Assembly: GCF_041296385.1 (NCBI RefSeq)
Contig: NW_027184063.1
Span: 1,488,001-1,552,000 of the forward strand
Origin: Aphelocoma coerulescens
Taxonomy: Eukaryota > Chordata > Aves > Passeriformes > Corvidae
Length of the DNA stretch: 64,000 nt
Reading direction: 5' to 3'
Shown piece after piece: positions 18,400 to 30,174 of this stretch. How positions within the stretch are numbered: the first letter of the stretch is position 1; every line of letters begins with the position of its first letter. The notes beneath the pieces are model-generated. The model did no database searches, was not told the DNA's origin, and was given only the letters and a program-made list of their open reading frames with translations. Both the position numbers and the translations under genes were made by a program.

Positions 18400-19447
18400 T
18401 CTCTCGGTTTTTTGAGACAAAATTTTAGGAGGAAGTGATGCCTTAGGTTTTACCTTCTCTATTTTTCAAATTCTGTACTGCTTAGTGTGTAACTCGGAAG
18501 TTTCTTGTAGCCTGTTCATTTCTGCTCTCTCGTGCTAGGTAGACATAACAAAGCCTCTCTGGGCCTGCTCTTCAAGGACACCCAGACCATCCTAGGCCCA
18601 AAAAGTATCACCCAAAGAGCCTCTAAGGGGAGGAAGCAGAGGGAAAATGACGTCATTAAACTGAAGCTTTAATTGGAGAATTAAGCCTGCTATGTAAATG
18701 AACCAAACCTATAAAAGTGTGAAGAACTTGTGAGCTGTCATCCATCTTGGGGTCCAACTTGGCACTAGCCTCTGGCTCCCCAGGGGGTACCTTTGAAGGC
18801 CTTTCAAATAAATACCTACTTTTATTCCCTTACTCCTGTCTAGTCTCTGTTTCTAGGAGGCCTCTTAAGGCATCAGAAGTGCTCCGGAATGAGCCCCTCC
18901 TCCAAAGGGAAAAGGGCCTCCCCTTTTCCTCCACCAATGAGACCAATTGTTCACAGCAAGTGACAGTGGGAAAAAACCCCAAACAGTTTATTAACACAAA
19001 AGAAAACAGGGTAGAAGAGGAAAAAACAAACCTCAAAATACAGCAAATGCCCAGAGAAGGAACAGACACAGAGGCTCGGACCAGCTGGGGCCATCCTGCA
19101 AGCCCGCTGAGGCCACCCCGCAGGCTCCCCAGACCAGAGGGAAGGGAAGGGAGGAAGTGAGGCAAGGTTGAGGGAAGGGAAAAAGACCAAAAATCTCCAA
19201 CTGAACCTTTTTCCAGCTAGCCAGAACAAAACCCCAAAGAGCCACACAGCACTCCCAGCGCACTCCCTCCCAGGCCCCGCCGAGACTCTCAAGCCCCTGA
19301 GCCATTGGGCCCCCACCATTCAACCGACCCCCACTCGGTCCCATGGTTCTGGCCGTGCCCCCGGGGTCCACCTTAAAGATGCAGCCTCCTTGGGCATTGA
19401 GCAGACGGTTAAGGAATAAAGCGGCTTCACAACATCATCCCAGGACA
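18400..19447 (-). repeat. ERVL 3' LTR, left arm (contains a nested LTR)
   Basis: Minus strand starts TGTCCTGGGATGATG after a purine-rich GGGGTGGAA tract and runs to CCGAGAGA at 18400. AATAAA lies near its R region (complement of about 18985-18990). Removing the nested LTR 18436-18875 leaves a sequence collinear with the 5' LTR at 30604-31207. Confidence 0.8.
18436..18875 (+). repeat. Solo LTR (440 bp) with 10-bp inverted termini, TSD GAAG
   Basis: Starts TGATGCCTTA and ends TAAGGCATCA, an exact 10-bp terminal inverted repeat. It is flanked by the 4-bp duplication GAAG at 18432-18435 and 18876-18879. TATAAAAG lies near 18711 and AATAAA near 18810. A 4-bp duplication suggests a gammaretrovirus-like integrase. 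Partner: 57951-58409. Confidence 0.85.
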
Positions 19448-20166
19448 TTCCACCCCTTATTCCATACCGTCTGCTCAATGCCCAAATTAATACATTTCAA
19501 CTCAAAACACACACATTTATCCATATTTATACAGCTATATACAAACAGTGGCAGTGACACTCAACAAACATGTACAGGCATTCAGAAATTACAAGCGGTT
19601 CTCACCCACCATCAAATCTCCCTGCGGTATGCAATGTGTTTCTCCATCCTTCTGCATTATCCCCCATGTACAACCTGGCCCCTGAGCAAAGACAACCCCA
19701 CAGATGGGTTTGTCTGTACTCAATGCGGAAGTAATCCAAACAGTTTTTCCCAAGAGTCCCCTGACATGCACTGCTGGGACCATGTCCCTACTATATGTAG
19801 GGGTTTGGATTGGGCAGGCCCTGCTCGGTTGGTGGAGCCTCAGGTGTTCACCAACCATGAGGCCTTAGCTAAATGCACCTCCCAGTTTTTGAAAGTTCCC
19901 CCACCCAGTGCCCTCAAGGTGGTTTTGAGCAGGACATTGCACTGTTCCACTTCCCCAGCTGCTGGTGCATGGTAAGGGATGTGGTACACCCACTCAATGC
20001 CATGGTCTCTAGCCCAGGTGTTGATAAGGCTGTTCTTGAAATGAGTCCCATTGTCAGACTCAATTCTCTCAGGGGTACCATGCCTCCAAAGGACTTGCTT
20101 TTCCAGGCCCAGGATGGTGTTCCGGGCAGTAGCGTGAGGCGCAGGGTAGGTCTCCAACCATCCAGT

Positions 20167-20461
20167 TGGTACAGCGGGGATTACGGTAACACGCATATAT
20201 CAAACCAGGAGTCCCGTGGAAAAGAAATATATATGGACAGATTTGTGGTAGATGTTTCAGAGATGTTTATTTCCCCAGCCGCATGACCGGGGCTCTGCTG
20301 AGGAACTCCTCCAGTCACGGGACCCGAGGGTCCTTGGCCACACAGGGAAGCACAAACCAACCAATGGGGAATGAGGCTGACCAGGGGCAGGGAAACCCCG
20401 TGTTTTTCCCCCCCAGGGCCCCTCTCCCAGGGCTCCATGGCAGGGGGGAGGGACCCCAACA
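20167..20461 (-). repeat. 3' LTR of cold-shock element A
   Basis: 295 bp; minus strand starts TGTTGGGG and ends TGTACCA (canonical copy ends GTAACA). AATAAA is present (complement of about 20268-20273). Preceded on the minus strand by AAAACGGGTGAGA, the likely polypurine tract. Confidence 0.85.
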
Positions 20462-20679
20462 TCTCACCCGTTTTATTTTAATAAAAGGAGAATGAAAACA
20501 ACTGGATAAACATAACAAGAACCGTTTCAAGACAAAGCAAGCCACCCTCCTGAGTCCCTAAATGTCCAAACAGATTCTGTGGAACATCTTAGGGCTGACC
20601 AAAGGGAGACAGAAATCTCCGGGCATGCTTTGTGGGGAAACTGAGGCCGGAGGGGGTTTAATTTCTTCCCTCTCCCTTT

Positions 20680-22046
20680 TCATCCCCCCCTCGGCATCGG
20701 AGAGGAATTGTAGGGAAAGGGAATTGTACAGGGAAGCCATGGGGTGAAAAACGGATTAGGAATAAACTGGGGATGGGGTAAACTTAGGAAAGGGTTCATA
20801 TTGGGTATAGGGTAAAAGGGGAAAGTAGGCTGTGGGTAGGCAAATTGCTGGGATGGATATTGTTTATAATTTTGTGCATAACGGCTGCCTTTGACGGGAA
20901 TACCTCCACGCCCAGTAACATTTGCTGCTTGTAAACCCTTCTTTCCTTGCACTATATCAAACTGCACAACTTCCCCATCTCCTACACTTTGCAGGTAATT
21001 TTTAGGGTTATTCCTTTTAATGGCAGTTCTATGGATGAATAAATCTTCCCCTGTATCATCTCGTGTTATAAATCCATAGTTGTTTTTTGCATTGTACCAT
21101 TTCACAGTTCCTGTGATTTTCGTTGCTATAACTTCTCCTATCACATGCTTGCGTGTTCGTCGTGGGTGCCGGTTCCGCGTGGCCGCCGCCTCGCTGACTC
21201 TGACGTCTCAGCCAGGCGCCCACGTTGCGGCTGCGCCGCGTTCTCCAAGTGACTCTGCTCTGGCGCATGTCTCGGCTCTGCGTGGCCCCGCATTGCCATC
21301 GCCGCTGGCCCCGTGCCCTGTGAGTGGTTCCGCTCTGCAAACTCCACGTTGCTTTGAGAGCGGCCTCTTTTTGGCTTGGCACTGCGCTGCGCGGCTTCTT
21401 GTGTCGCTGTGGGAACCGCCGTTTCTCCCTCCACAGGGCTCTCCGAGCCAGCTGCTCAGAGCGGCCTGCCACGCCAATGCCCGGTTCCTGGCTGCTCGTG
21501 GCCCATGACACCCGCGGCGCCTGCAGCATCACTCCCTCACTCGCGGTCATGTGGCTGGGGACCCCGAGACAGGGATGGGGTCTGCAATAAGGCGTGTGCT
21601 CTCGAGGGGGGGGGTGTGCATCCAGCACAGGCACCTCCGCTGGCACGGCTGCAGTCACGTACCCCTGGGATGGCGGCCGTGTGGTCTCGGCCACGGGATA
21701 AGTATGATCCTCTGCTTTAGGGGTAATTGGACCATACAAATGCTCCTCAAGAGCTTCACTGATTGTAAGGGGTGCACGGAGAGCTTCTATCGCTAGTCCA
21801 TGTTCTGGTTGATCCCTTACCTTATCCCAGATCTCGTCCCAGAAACACCCCTGACAAGATCCAGGAGGTTCAATATCAAAAAGTAAGTCTCAAGAAATAT
21901 AAAAGAACGTTTTGAAAAGCCAGTTAAAAAATGTTCTAGATTGCCCGGTTCCAATACTTTTTTGTTTTGTTGTTCAAGGATTCCTTTTACTTCTAGATAC
22001 ATTTTTTCTGTGGCTCAGAGAGCCCCATTTCCCACGATTCTTCCAT
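20680..22046 (-). pseudogene. Gag-like / cold-shock-domain fusion protein, element A (frameshifted)
   Basis: An ATG at 22046 opens a frame starting MEESWEMGLSEPQ, shifted after a few codons in an A-run and continuing as EVKGILEQQN...HFL, collinear with element B. A long Arg/Pro/Ala-rich linker follows. The cold-shock domain lies at about 21130-20890: [15 protein letters not shown] (RNP1-like), DLFIHRTAI (RNP2-like), then [10 protein letters not shown] and ANVTG, a pattern specific to vertebrate Y-box proteins. The C-terminus is rich in Pro/Phe/Tyr and ends at 20680. The cold-shock part itself is open for about 155 codons. Y-box proteins bind RNA and single-stranded DNA; the role here is unknown, and RNA packaging is a guess. 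Confidence 0.8.
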
Positions 22047-22156
22047 AGTCTAGAGAGAATATCCAAACCAAGATGAGACGAGAGAGGACTAGAGTGGTTT
22101 TTACTCATGAATTTTCCTCAGGGATCGGTGTCGTCCCCCGCATTCCTCCACCAGTT

Positions 22157-22448
22157 TGTTACAGCGGGGATTACAGTAACATGCATATATCAAACCAGGA
22201 GTCCCGTGGAAAAAAATATATATGGACAGATTTGTGGTAGATGTTTCAGAGATGTTTATTTCCCCAGTCGCATGACCGGGGCTCTGCTGAGGAACTCCTC
22301 CAGTCACGGGACCCGAGGGTCCTTGGCCACACAGGGAAACACAAACCAACCAATGGGGAATGAGGCTGACCAGAGGCAGGGAAACTTCATGGTTTTCCCC
22401 CAGGTCCCCTCTCCCAGGGCTCCATGGCAGGGGGGAGGGACCCCAACA
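22157..22448 (-). repeat. 5' LTR of cold-shock element A
   Basis: 292 bp; minus strand starts TGTTGGGG and ends GCTGTAACA. It is followed by AACTGGTGGAGGAATGCGG, a possible primer site that resembles the complement of a tRNA-Ala 3' end but with an indel, so the tRNA is not settled. Confidence 0.85.
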
Positions 22449-24670
22449 TCCAGTGGTGGCTTCCACCATTGTGAGCACATAGCGCTTGCCTTGGCAGGTT
22501 TGAGGCAGTGTGATGTAATCAACCTGCCAGGCCTCTCCATACTTGTATTTGGACCATCACCCACCGTACCACAGAGGCTTCACCTGCTTGGCCTGCTTGA
22601 TTGCAGCGCATGTCTCACAGCCATGGATAACCTGGGAGATACTGTCCATGGTTAGATCCACCCCTCAGCCTTGTGCCCACTTACAGGTGGCATCTCTGCC
22701 TTGATGGCCTGAGGCATCATGGGCCCATCACGCTAGGAACAACTCTCCCTTGTGCTGACAACCCAAATCTATCTTGGACACCTCTATTTTCACAGCCTGA
22801 TCTACCTGTTCATTGTTTCCGTGTTCCTCATCAGCCCCACTCTTTGGGACATGGGCATTTACATGGCGGACTCTCACGGCTAGCTTCTCTACCCAAGTGG
22901 CAATGCCTTTCCACTCATCAGCGGCGCAGATTGATTTTCCCTTGAGCTGCCAGTTGGCCTTTTTCCACCTTTCCAGCCACCCCCACAGGGCTATGGATGG
23001 CTACCATCCATGAATCAGTGTAGAGGTAGAGCTCTGGCCACTTCTCTCTTTCAGCAATGTCCAGAGCCAACTGGATGGCTTTGAGTTCGGCAAGTTGGCT
23101 CGATCCACCTTCTCCCTCAGTGGCCTCTGCAAGCTGTTGTGTGGGACTCCATATGGCTGCTTTCCACTTTTGTTTCATCCCTACAATGCGACAAGAAGCA
23201 TCAGTGGAAAGAGCGTAGCGTGTTTGTTCTGCTGGCAGTTGGTTGTATGGTGGAGCGTCCTCACGCATGTCATTTGTTCCTGTTCTTCTTCGTCACTGAG
23301 ACCAAAGCTTTCACGTTTGGGCCAATTTGTGATTATTTCTAAGGTCCCAGGGCAATTTGGGTTTCCAAGGCGAGTTGTGTGATGAGAGCAATTCACATGT
23401 TCCATGTAGCATCGGTGGTGTGGTGGGTAGAGGGAACCTTTGCTTGGAACATCCGCCCCAGCACCGGTAGTCCGGGTGCCAGGAGGAGTTGTGCTTCAGT
23501 GCCAATGACCTCCTCAGCGGCTTGGATTCCTTCATAGGCTGCCAGGATTTCCCTCTCTGTTGGAGTGCAGTGGGATTCTGAGCCTCTGTAGCTTTGGCTC
23601 CAGAATCCCAGTGGTCGACCCCAAGTCTCACCAGGCACCTTCTGCCACAGGCTCCAGGACAGACCATTGTTCCCAGCTGCAGAGTAGAGCACGTTCTTCA
23701 CCTCTGCTCCTGTCCTTACCGGGCCCAGGGCTACCGCATGAGCGATTTCCTGCTTGATCTGGGCAAAGGCTTGCTGCTGTTCAGGGCCCCAGTGGAAATC
23801 ATACTTCTTACGGGTGACCAGGTAGAGAGGGCTCACGATCTGTCTGTACTCGGGAAGGTGCATCCTCCAAAAGCCTATGACACCTAGGAAAGCTCGTGTT
23901 TCCTTCTTGTTGGTTGGTGGAGACATCACTGTGATCTTCTTGATGACCTCAGTGGGAATCTGATGCCGTCCATCTTGCCACTTCAGGCCCAGGAACTGAA
24001 TCTATTCAGCAGGTCCCTTGACTTTGCTCTTCTTGATGGCAAAGCCGACTTCCAGGAGAATCTGGATGACTTTCTCTCCTTTCCCAAATACCTCTGTTGC
24101 TGTGTTCCCACACACAGTGATGTCGTCGATGTACTGCAGATGTTCTGGAGCCTCACCCTTTTCCAGTGCAGTCTGGATCAGTCCACGGCAGATGGTGGGA
24201 TTGTGCTTCCACCCCTGGGGCAGTTGGTTCCAGGTGTACTGCACACCCCTCCAGGTGAAAGCAAATTGAGGCCTGCACTCTGCTGCCAGAGGAATGGAGA
24301 AAAATGCATTGGCAATGTCAATAGTGGCATACCACTTCACTGCTTTGGACTCCAGCTCGTACTGGAGCTCCAACATGTCCGGTACGGCAGCGCTCAATGG
24401 TGGAGTCACTTCATTCAAGGCACGATAGTCCACAGTCAATAACCATTCCCCGTCAGACTTGCGCACAGACCACATGGGGCTGCTGAAGGGTGAGTGGGTC
24501 TTGTTGAGAACCCCTTGGCTCTCCAGCTCACGGATCGTCATGTGGCTGGGAATTATGGCATCTCTATTTGTTCGGTACTGCTGGTGATGCACTGTTGAGG
24601 TGGCCATTGGCACTCAATGCTCTTCTACTTTCAGGAGCCCAACTGCAGAAGGATTCTTGGTTAGCCCAGT

Positions 24671-26048
24671 TGTCATAGGTTAGCAAGCTGGGTCTCGGAA
24701 TTGATGTTCTTCTTTCAGCTTCCTCTATGACTGCACAGGACCTATCAGATGGCCAGTTTGAATATGGACAATTCTTTAAGCCACTTAAAATTGTGACTGC
24801 CTCTGTGATACACACTTAAGAATAGACAAACTCCTCCTCAAGCTCTCTCTCATTTCCGGTGCTGGGACAGGTGGTTGCAGGGCCTGAGTGGGGAGCCAGT
24901 GGGCCACGCCCAGGCCTGCTCGGGCCAGGCCGGGCCATGGCTCCAGGATGAACCTCGCCCCCCTGCCCCCAGCAGGGCTGTGGGCAGCCAGAGCGGCTCG
25001 GCTTCCCCCCCCCCAACCCACCCCTCCACTGCGGCCAAGATTTCAGCAAAAGCGGCACCGCTGTCTGGCAGAGGTCAGGTGACCAATAGCGAGAAGCCAC
25101 ATTCCAGCTGCAAGGCTGAGGTGAGATTAACCCTTTTATTGCTGTGAAGAGCTGAAAACCTGAGGGAAGAGAAAGAGGAGATGCTTAAAGCTGAAATTTT
25201 GTTGTGAAGCTATGGTATATCAGAGTATCCCATTGTAATTTCATGAAGATATGGGGGGTGGAGTGTTCAACTCCTGAGCAAAATCACCTGTGATGAGATA
25301 GGCAGATGCTGAAGCAGCTGTAATTTCAAGAGAAGTTTGGACAGGAAGAGATGAACCAGATGAGGACTTTTTCTCCAAATGGAAAAGGAGAAGACCTCAG
25401 TTCCTAGAGGTGCCTCCAGAGATAGTCCTAAAGATGAAGATGAGGAAGACCCTTTGCTCCCAGGGAAGGAGAAGGGCCTCTGTTCTTAGAGATGAAATGC
25501 TCCCAGAGATGGGTGAAGAGAACTTCTGTTTCTGAACGGCTCAACATTAAAATTGTACCCCAAAAAACTTCAAGATTGGACCCTCAAACGCAGTTGTGGG
25601 AAAAGCTCTGCAGGTTGGGGGAAGGGACTCACATGCGAGCAGAGAGACCTCTTCCTAAATGGACTGAACAATATTTGGAAGTGGGTGGCTGTCTCGTTGT
25701 GATAATGTGTTCATAGCATGAGCAAGAAGAGACTTCTCTTTCAAATGGACTGAACAAGGTTATTATGGAAGTGGTAAACAGACTGAACATCTTAAGGGTT
25801 GTCTTTTTTCACATTGTCAGTGGGAGAAGGGAGGAAGGTGGGGGGAGGAGGAGAGTTCTAAAAGTATGGTATAATATTTTTTTTCCCTCTTTTAGGTCTG
25901 TTAATAAACTTCTTTATATTCTTTCAAGTTTGGTGCCTGCTTTGCATTTCTCCTAATTCTTATCTCACAGAAGGTAAACAGTAATGAGTATCTTGGACCA
26001 AAGCACTAAATTGGTGTTTCTGCCTGGTTACAAACCCAACCCGCTACA
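24671..26048 (+). repeat. Long solo LTR (1.38 kb) in ERVL pol, TSD CCCAG
   Basis: Plus strand starts TGTCATAGG and ends CCCGCTACA, with AATAAA near 25903. CCCAG flanks at 24665-24669 and 26049-26053 (one extra base at 24670). It lies antisense to ERVL. Partner: 52779-54151. Confidence 0.8.
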
Positions 26049-26053
26049 CCCAG

Positions 26054-28208
26054 GCAAGGTGTTCAATTGCCTAATGCCCTCTGCCTCCACAGCAGATTCC
26101 AAAGGCCCACCTGAGTCCCCTCAGGTCTTTGAAATACCCACTCCGGAGAAAGTCTATGCCCAGAATACACGAGGCCCCTGGGCCAGTCACAATGAGATGT
26201 TTCTTGCACTCTTGTCCAGTTAGGCTCATGTCAGCTTCAAGCAGGGTCAACTGCTGCGATCCCTCTGTCACTCCAGAAGTAGAAACCGGCTCTGCCCTGA
26301 TGTGTCGCAATGGAATCAAGGTGCACTGCACGTCCATGCCAACCAAGGCTTCCTATTTCTGTGGTTCTGATGTGCCAGGCCATCGGACCCACACTGCCCA
26401 AAAGATGCAATTTTCCCTGACCTCTACCTGGCTAGAGGCAGGGCCCCTCTAGTGCTGGTTATCATTCAAAACTCTTGCTACTTCCCTTCTGGGGTAACTT
26501 CCTCTCTCAGCATTACCATCCTTCAATTCACACACCCGTGCTGCCAGGACAGAAGTTGGTTTTCCATCCCACCTCCTCATGTCTTCCCCACTGTCACACA
26601 GGAAGAACCATAGTTCAGTTCTTGGGGTGTTCCCTCTCTTCTAGCCGTGGGACGTCTGCTTCTGGTAACAGGGCCTCTGGTCTGCACTGATGCGATTTGG
26701 AAAAGGCCCTCTTTCAGCTCCTTCCTGAGTTTCTGATGAGTCTTGTCCATCCTATCTTCCATCTTCTCTATGGTCTCTGAAAGACTCTTTTCCACAGCTG
26801 CGATTCTTGCTTGTGTTGGGCCTTGCACAGTGTCTGCATACGCCCGGAGCCTCCTCACCACAGAACTCACTGTCTCGTCCCCGTCATTCCACGTCATCAT
26901 TGCTAAAGCAGGGGTGTATTCTGGTGGTATGTGTCGTGCAAGTTTCAGCCGCATCACCGGTGTACATTTTACCATGTCAGGGCTCCTAATTGCTTGGTCA
27001 TCTGAGAATATGATCTCTATCACTGCCAGTTCCCTCAGGCATTGGATCCCCTGTTCCTTGGTCTGGCAGGGGTTTAGCTGACTCTGGAGATCTTCCCGGC
27101 ACAGGCATCTTTCCTTCTTAAGAGCCGTGTCAAGAGACTGAGAGCTTCAGGGCCCCTTGTCATCCCTAGGTCGATACTTAGATCACGTGACAGGGACCCC
27201 AAATGCCTCACTTCGGTGCCATCCAGAATTGTACCATCACCTGCAGTGTCCCAGATTTGGACCATCCAACTTAATATAGTTTCATCTGGCCGTTGTGTGT
27301 AATCCTTCCTCAGGGTACGAAGGCTCTCTATGGACAGGGACTCGGTAATGATTTCAGGTTCCACTTGCTCTGCTGGCTGTGAAGGTCCTGGCTGCCCATC
27401 ATCATCCAGCGGGCAAATGGATTTGGCTTTGTGTTTCTTTCTCTGGACAGGGGCAATTGTTGTTGGTTTAGGCTCCCCATCTGCTTTAGCTGCAGCTGGA
27501 GTGATTGGGGTGTCTGCTGCCTTATTCTCCTGCCCCTCTGGCTGTATCTTCTGCCCTACAGAATCCAGCAGCGTGCGGTTAGCATTAGCCAGGACCCAGC
27601 ACATGGCAATGAGCTTTTCCTTTTCATCAGTGTTGTTATTGCAGTTTTCCTTCAGATACTTCCCCACCTCAGCTGGATTCTGAAATTGTTCAGGGGGGAG
27701 GTTCCAGGCTCCTGGGTCAGAAAAGTGCTTCAGGGTCAGGCCTATGTCCTCCCATACCCCACAGCACTTAGGATTTTCTGCAACTGGGGCAGGTGTCTGG
27801 GCAACCCCTCTGGAAATCTCAGCCCTTGTTTTAAACAAGTTGGAGACCACACTGAGAAACCCTGCTAGGTAACATAACAAGGAGGTGGCATCTTTGACAT
27901 CCAGGGGAAACTGGACACTTTCAAAAGGTGACGTGCCAGATCTGAAGGGGAAGAAGGAGATGAAGGGCTGGGAGTTTTCATCCCCTGCTTTTCCCCTAAC
28001 AAGCTGGGTGTAATTGCTAATACATTCCAAAAGGAAGCTACCAAGGCCAGAATGGGAAAACAACATGACATACACCTTCTCCATGGCTTCCATTACTCCA
28101 GCCAAACTTCGATGAATCACTGCCACCAGGCATATTAAAATGGCAGTGCTGATTCTTATTCCTGACTTATAAAAATGTAAGCCAGGGACACGACTGCCCA
28201 TAGCTGTG
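26054..28208 (-). pseudogene. ERVL gag and protease remnant
   Basis: From just inside cold-shock element B a Gag frame runs 379 codons to about 27074. It is continued, shifted, as a coiled-coil-rich segment at 27023-26577 (EKMEDRMDKTHQKLRKELKEG), then a protease-like segment at 26346-26071 (LLEADMSLTG, CILGIDFL). No zinc knuckle is evident, as in ERVL. Absent from the right arm. Confidence 0.7.
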
Positions 28209-28214
28209 GACATG

Positions 28215-28506
28215 TGTTGCAGTGGGGATAATGTAACACGCCTATATCAAACCAGGAGTCCCGTGGAAAAGAAATATATATAGATGGATTCTTGATAGAT
28301 ATTTCAGATGTTTATTTCCCCAGCCGCACGGCCGGGCTCTGCTGAGGAACTGTTAGAGTCACAGGGAACCGAGGGTCCTTGCCCGCGCAGGAAACACAAA
28401 CCAACCCATGGGGAATGAGGCTGACCAGAGGCAGGGAAACCCCGTGTTTCTGTGCCCTCAGGGCCCCTCTCCCAGGGCTACATGGCAGGGGGAGGAGACC
28501 CCGACA
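28215..28506 (-). repeat. 3' LTR of cold-shock element B
   Basis: 292 bp; minus strand TGTCGGGG...CACTGCAACA. Preceded by a clear polypurine tract ACGGGGGAAA. AATAAA is present on the minus strand near 28311-28316. Confidence 0.87.
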
Positions 28507-28706
28507 TTTCCCCCGTTTTATTTTAATAAAAGGAGAATGAAGACAACTGGATGGATAAACAAAACAAGAACAGTTTCAAAACAAAACAAGCCACCCTCCT
28601 GAGTCTTTAAATGTCCAAACAGATTCTGTGGAACATCTTAGGGCTGACAGAAGGGAGACAGAACTCTCTGAGCATGCTTTGTGGGGAAACTGAGGCAGGA
28701 GAGGGT

Positions 28707-30053
28707 TTAATTTCTTCCCTCCCCATTTTCATCCCCCACTCGGCACTGGAAAGGGATTTTTGGGGAAACAATTGGCAAAGGTATGGTTTTGTGAGGGAAA
28801 CCATGGATGGAAAAACGGATTGGGAATACACTGGGGGTAATAGGACATAGGGTAAAAGGGAAAGGTGGGATTAGGAAAGGGAGACTGTAGGGGGGCCTAC
28901 CAAGGAGATATTGTCTAACATGACTACGATTTTTAGCATATATACTGCCTTTCACAGGAACACCATCAGGCCCAGTGACCTGCGATGCTTGTAACCCTTT
29001 TCTACCTTGTATGATTTTGAATTCCACCACCTCTCCATCTCCCAAGCTTGGGATGCATTTTTCTGGGTTATTCTTTTTAATAGCAGTTCTATGCACCAAT
29101 ATGTCTTGCTGGTTATCACATCTTGTTATAAAACCGTAATTTTGTTTAACATTATACCATTTCACTATCCCTAAGTTCTTAGCTACTATGGTCTTTTCCT
29201 TTTTCCGAGTGGCTGCTGTTTTCTGTCTCGCTGTGTCTTTGCTCTCTCTTTTGGTCGCTCCCATGTTGGAATTGTCGGCGCTGCTGGTTCCTGCGCGCTT
29301 TTCCCGGGGTCAGCTTCGGGGCCGTGCGGGCTGGGCTGGGCCGCGCCGCTCCGTTTGCCGTGCGTCGCCTCCTCTGGTCGCAGCTTTGCTGCCGCTGCCT
29401 GGGGCTGCACCAATGTCTCTGCGCCCCCAAGCGATGCCCCCCCCGTGCCCTGCTCCAGCGCGCGTTTCGGCTGGGCGCAGCTCCGCTCTACCGCCACCAC
29501 CACCAGCCGCCGCCCGCGCGCCGCCCCTCTCGTTCGGGCGTTCACGGGGCTCGCTCCACCACGCGCTGCACGGGGCCGGGGGGGCACCGCTGGGCAGTGC
29601 CGCTCCCGCCGCTCCCCGCTCCACCACCGACACTGCGGCTCGCGTGGCTCTGCCCGTGCACGGGAGCTGCCTCGCTGCTGCTCGCAGAGCGCTCGGTGCA
29701 CGTGGCCTGGGTCGCACGGTCCCTGAGCCAGGATTCCCTTCACCAGGACACAGCTGACATTGCTCAACAGTCTCGGTAATTAAATAATATTCACGAAAAT
29801 ATTCTTCCATCGGCATATATTTTGACTCAAATATTAACTATGTCCAAACGGTCTTCCAAAAGCCCTTGGTAAGAATTAAATCCCAAGAAACATAGAAAAA
29901 GTTCTTAAACAACCATGCCAGGAAGTGTTTCAGTTCTTTTTGAGCTTGAATCAAGCTAAAATTTACAAATCGTTGTTCAAGAATCATTTTAAGTTTAAGA
30001 TAAATGTCCATATGCGGCTCTGAAAGCCAAGAGTCTTCCCACGGTTCCTCCAT
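28707..30053 (-). pseudogene. Gag-like / cold-shock-domain fusion protein, element B
   Basis: One frame runs from the ATG at 30053 to the stop at 28707 (449 codons), interrupted by only two in-frame stops, TAG at 29838-29840 and TGA at 29310-29312. Residues 1-71 (MEEPWEDSWLSEP...) are a hydrophobic/helical Gag-like N-terminus collinear with element A. A GC-rich Ala/Arg/Gly/Pro linker follows, then a Lys/Arg cluster and the cold-shock domain at about 29180-28940: GIVKWYNVKQNYGFI, DILVHRTAI, LGDGEVVEF, SQVTG. The tail is Pro/Phe-rich. From the ATG at 29264 the cold-shock part alone is an intact 185-codon frame. It could be translated separately, or the linker could be spliced out. Y-box identity is strong; the matrix-like call for the N-terminus is inference. 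Confidence 0.82.
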
Positions 30054-30174
30054 AGTTTAGATATGGAATAGCAAAACAAAACCAAGAAGAGGAATCCAAA
30101 GTTTCTAGGGTTTACTCACACAAATCGGTTGCTAAGGGATCAGGGATCGTTCTGCTCACAATTCCCCACCATTT

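Larger units (their letters stand above)
20167..22448 (-). mobile_element. Cold-shock element A: non-autonomous LTR element
   Basis: About 2.28 kb, two LTRs, flanked by ACTGGA duplications (plus-strand TCCAGT at 20161-20166 and 22449-22454). The internal region is only about 1.7 kb and has no protease, RT or integrase; it holds a Gag-like N-terminal segment, a GC-rich basic linker and a Y-box-type cold-shock domain. A 6-bp duplication suggests mobilisation by a class II (alpha/beta) integrase, while the host element ERVL is class III. The right arm has a solo LTR of this element at the same site. Confidence 0.88.
19448..24664 (-). pseudogene. ERVL pol remnant (RT, RNase H, integrase), left arm
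   Basis: Class III pol read from about 24613. RT carries VDYRALNE and the YIDD catalytic box, then GCATP-type connection sequence. RNase H follows with STDASC and YTDSW near 23200-23020. The integrase core has SDNGTHFKN near 20095 and a degraded final E region (GEVEQCN). Frame changes and stops occur, for example after KGPAE at about 24002 and between 23393 and 23268. Cold-shock element A splits integrase at 20167-22448. Non-functional. Confidence 0.85.

Noticed and set aside
22157..22448. Firm tRNA-Ala primer site for the cold-shock elements
   Set aside because: Similarity is partial with an indel, and element B differs at the same place; left as tentative.
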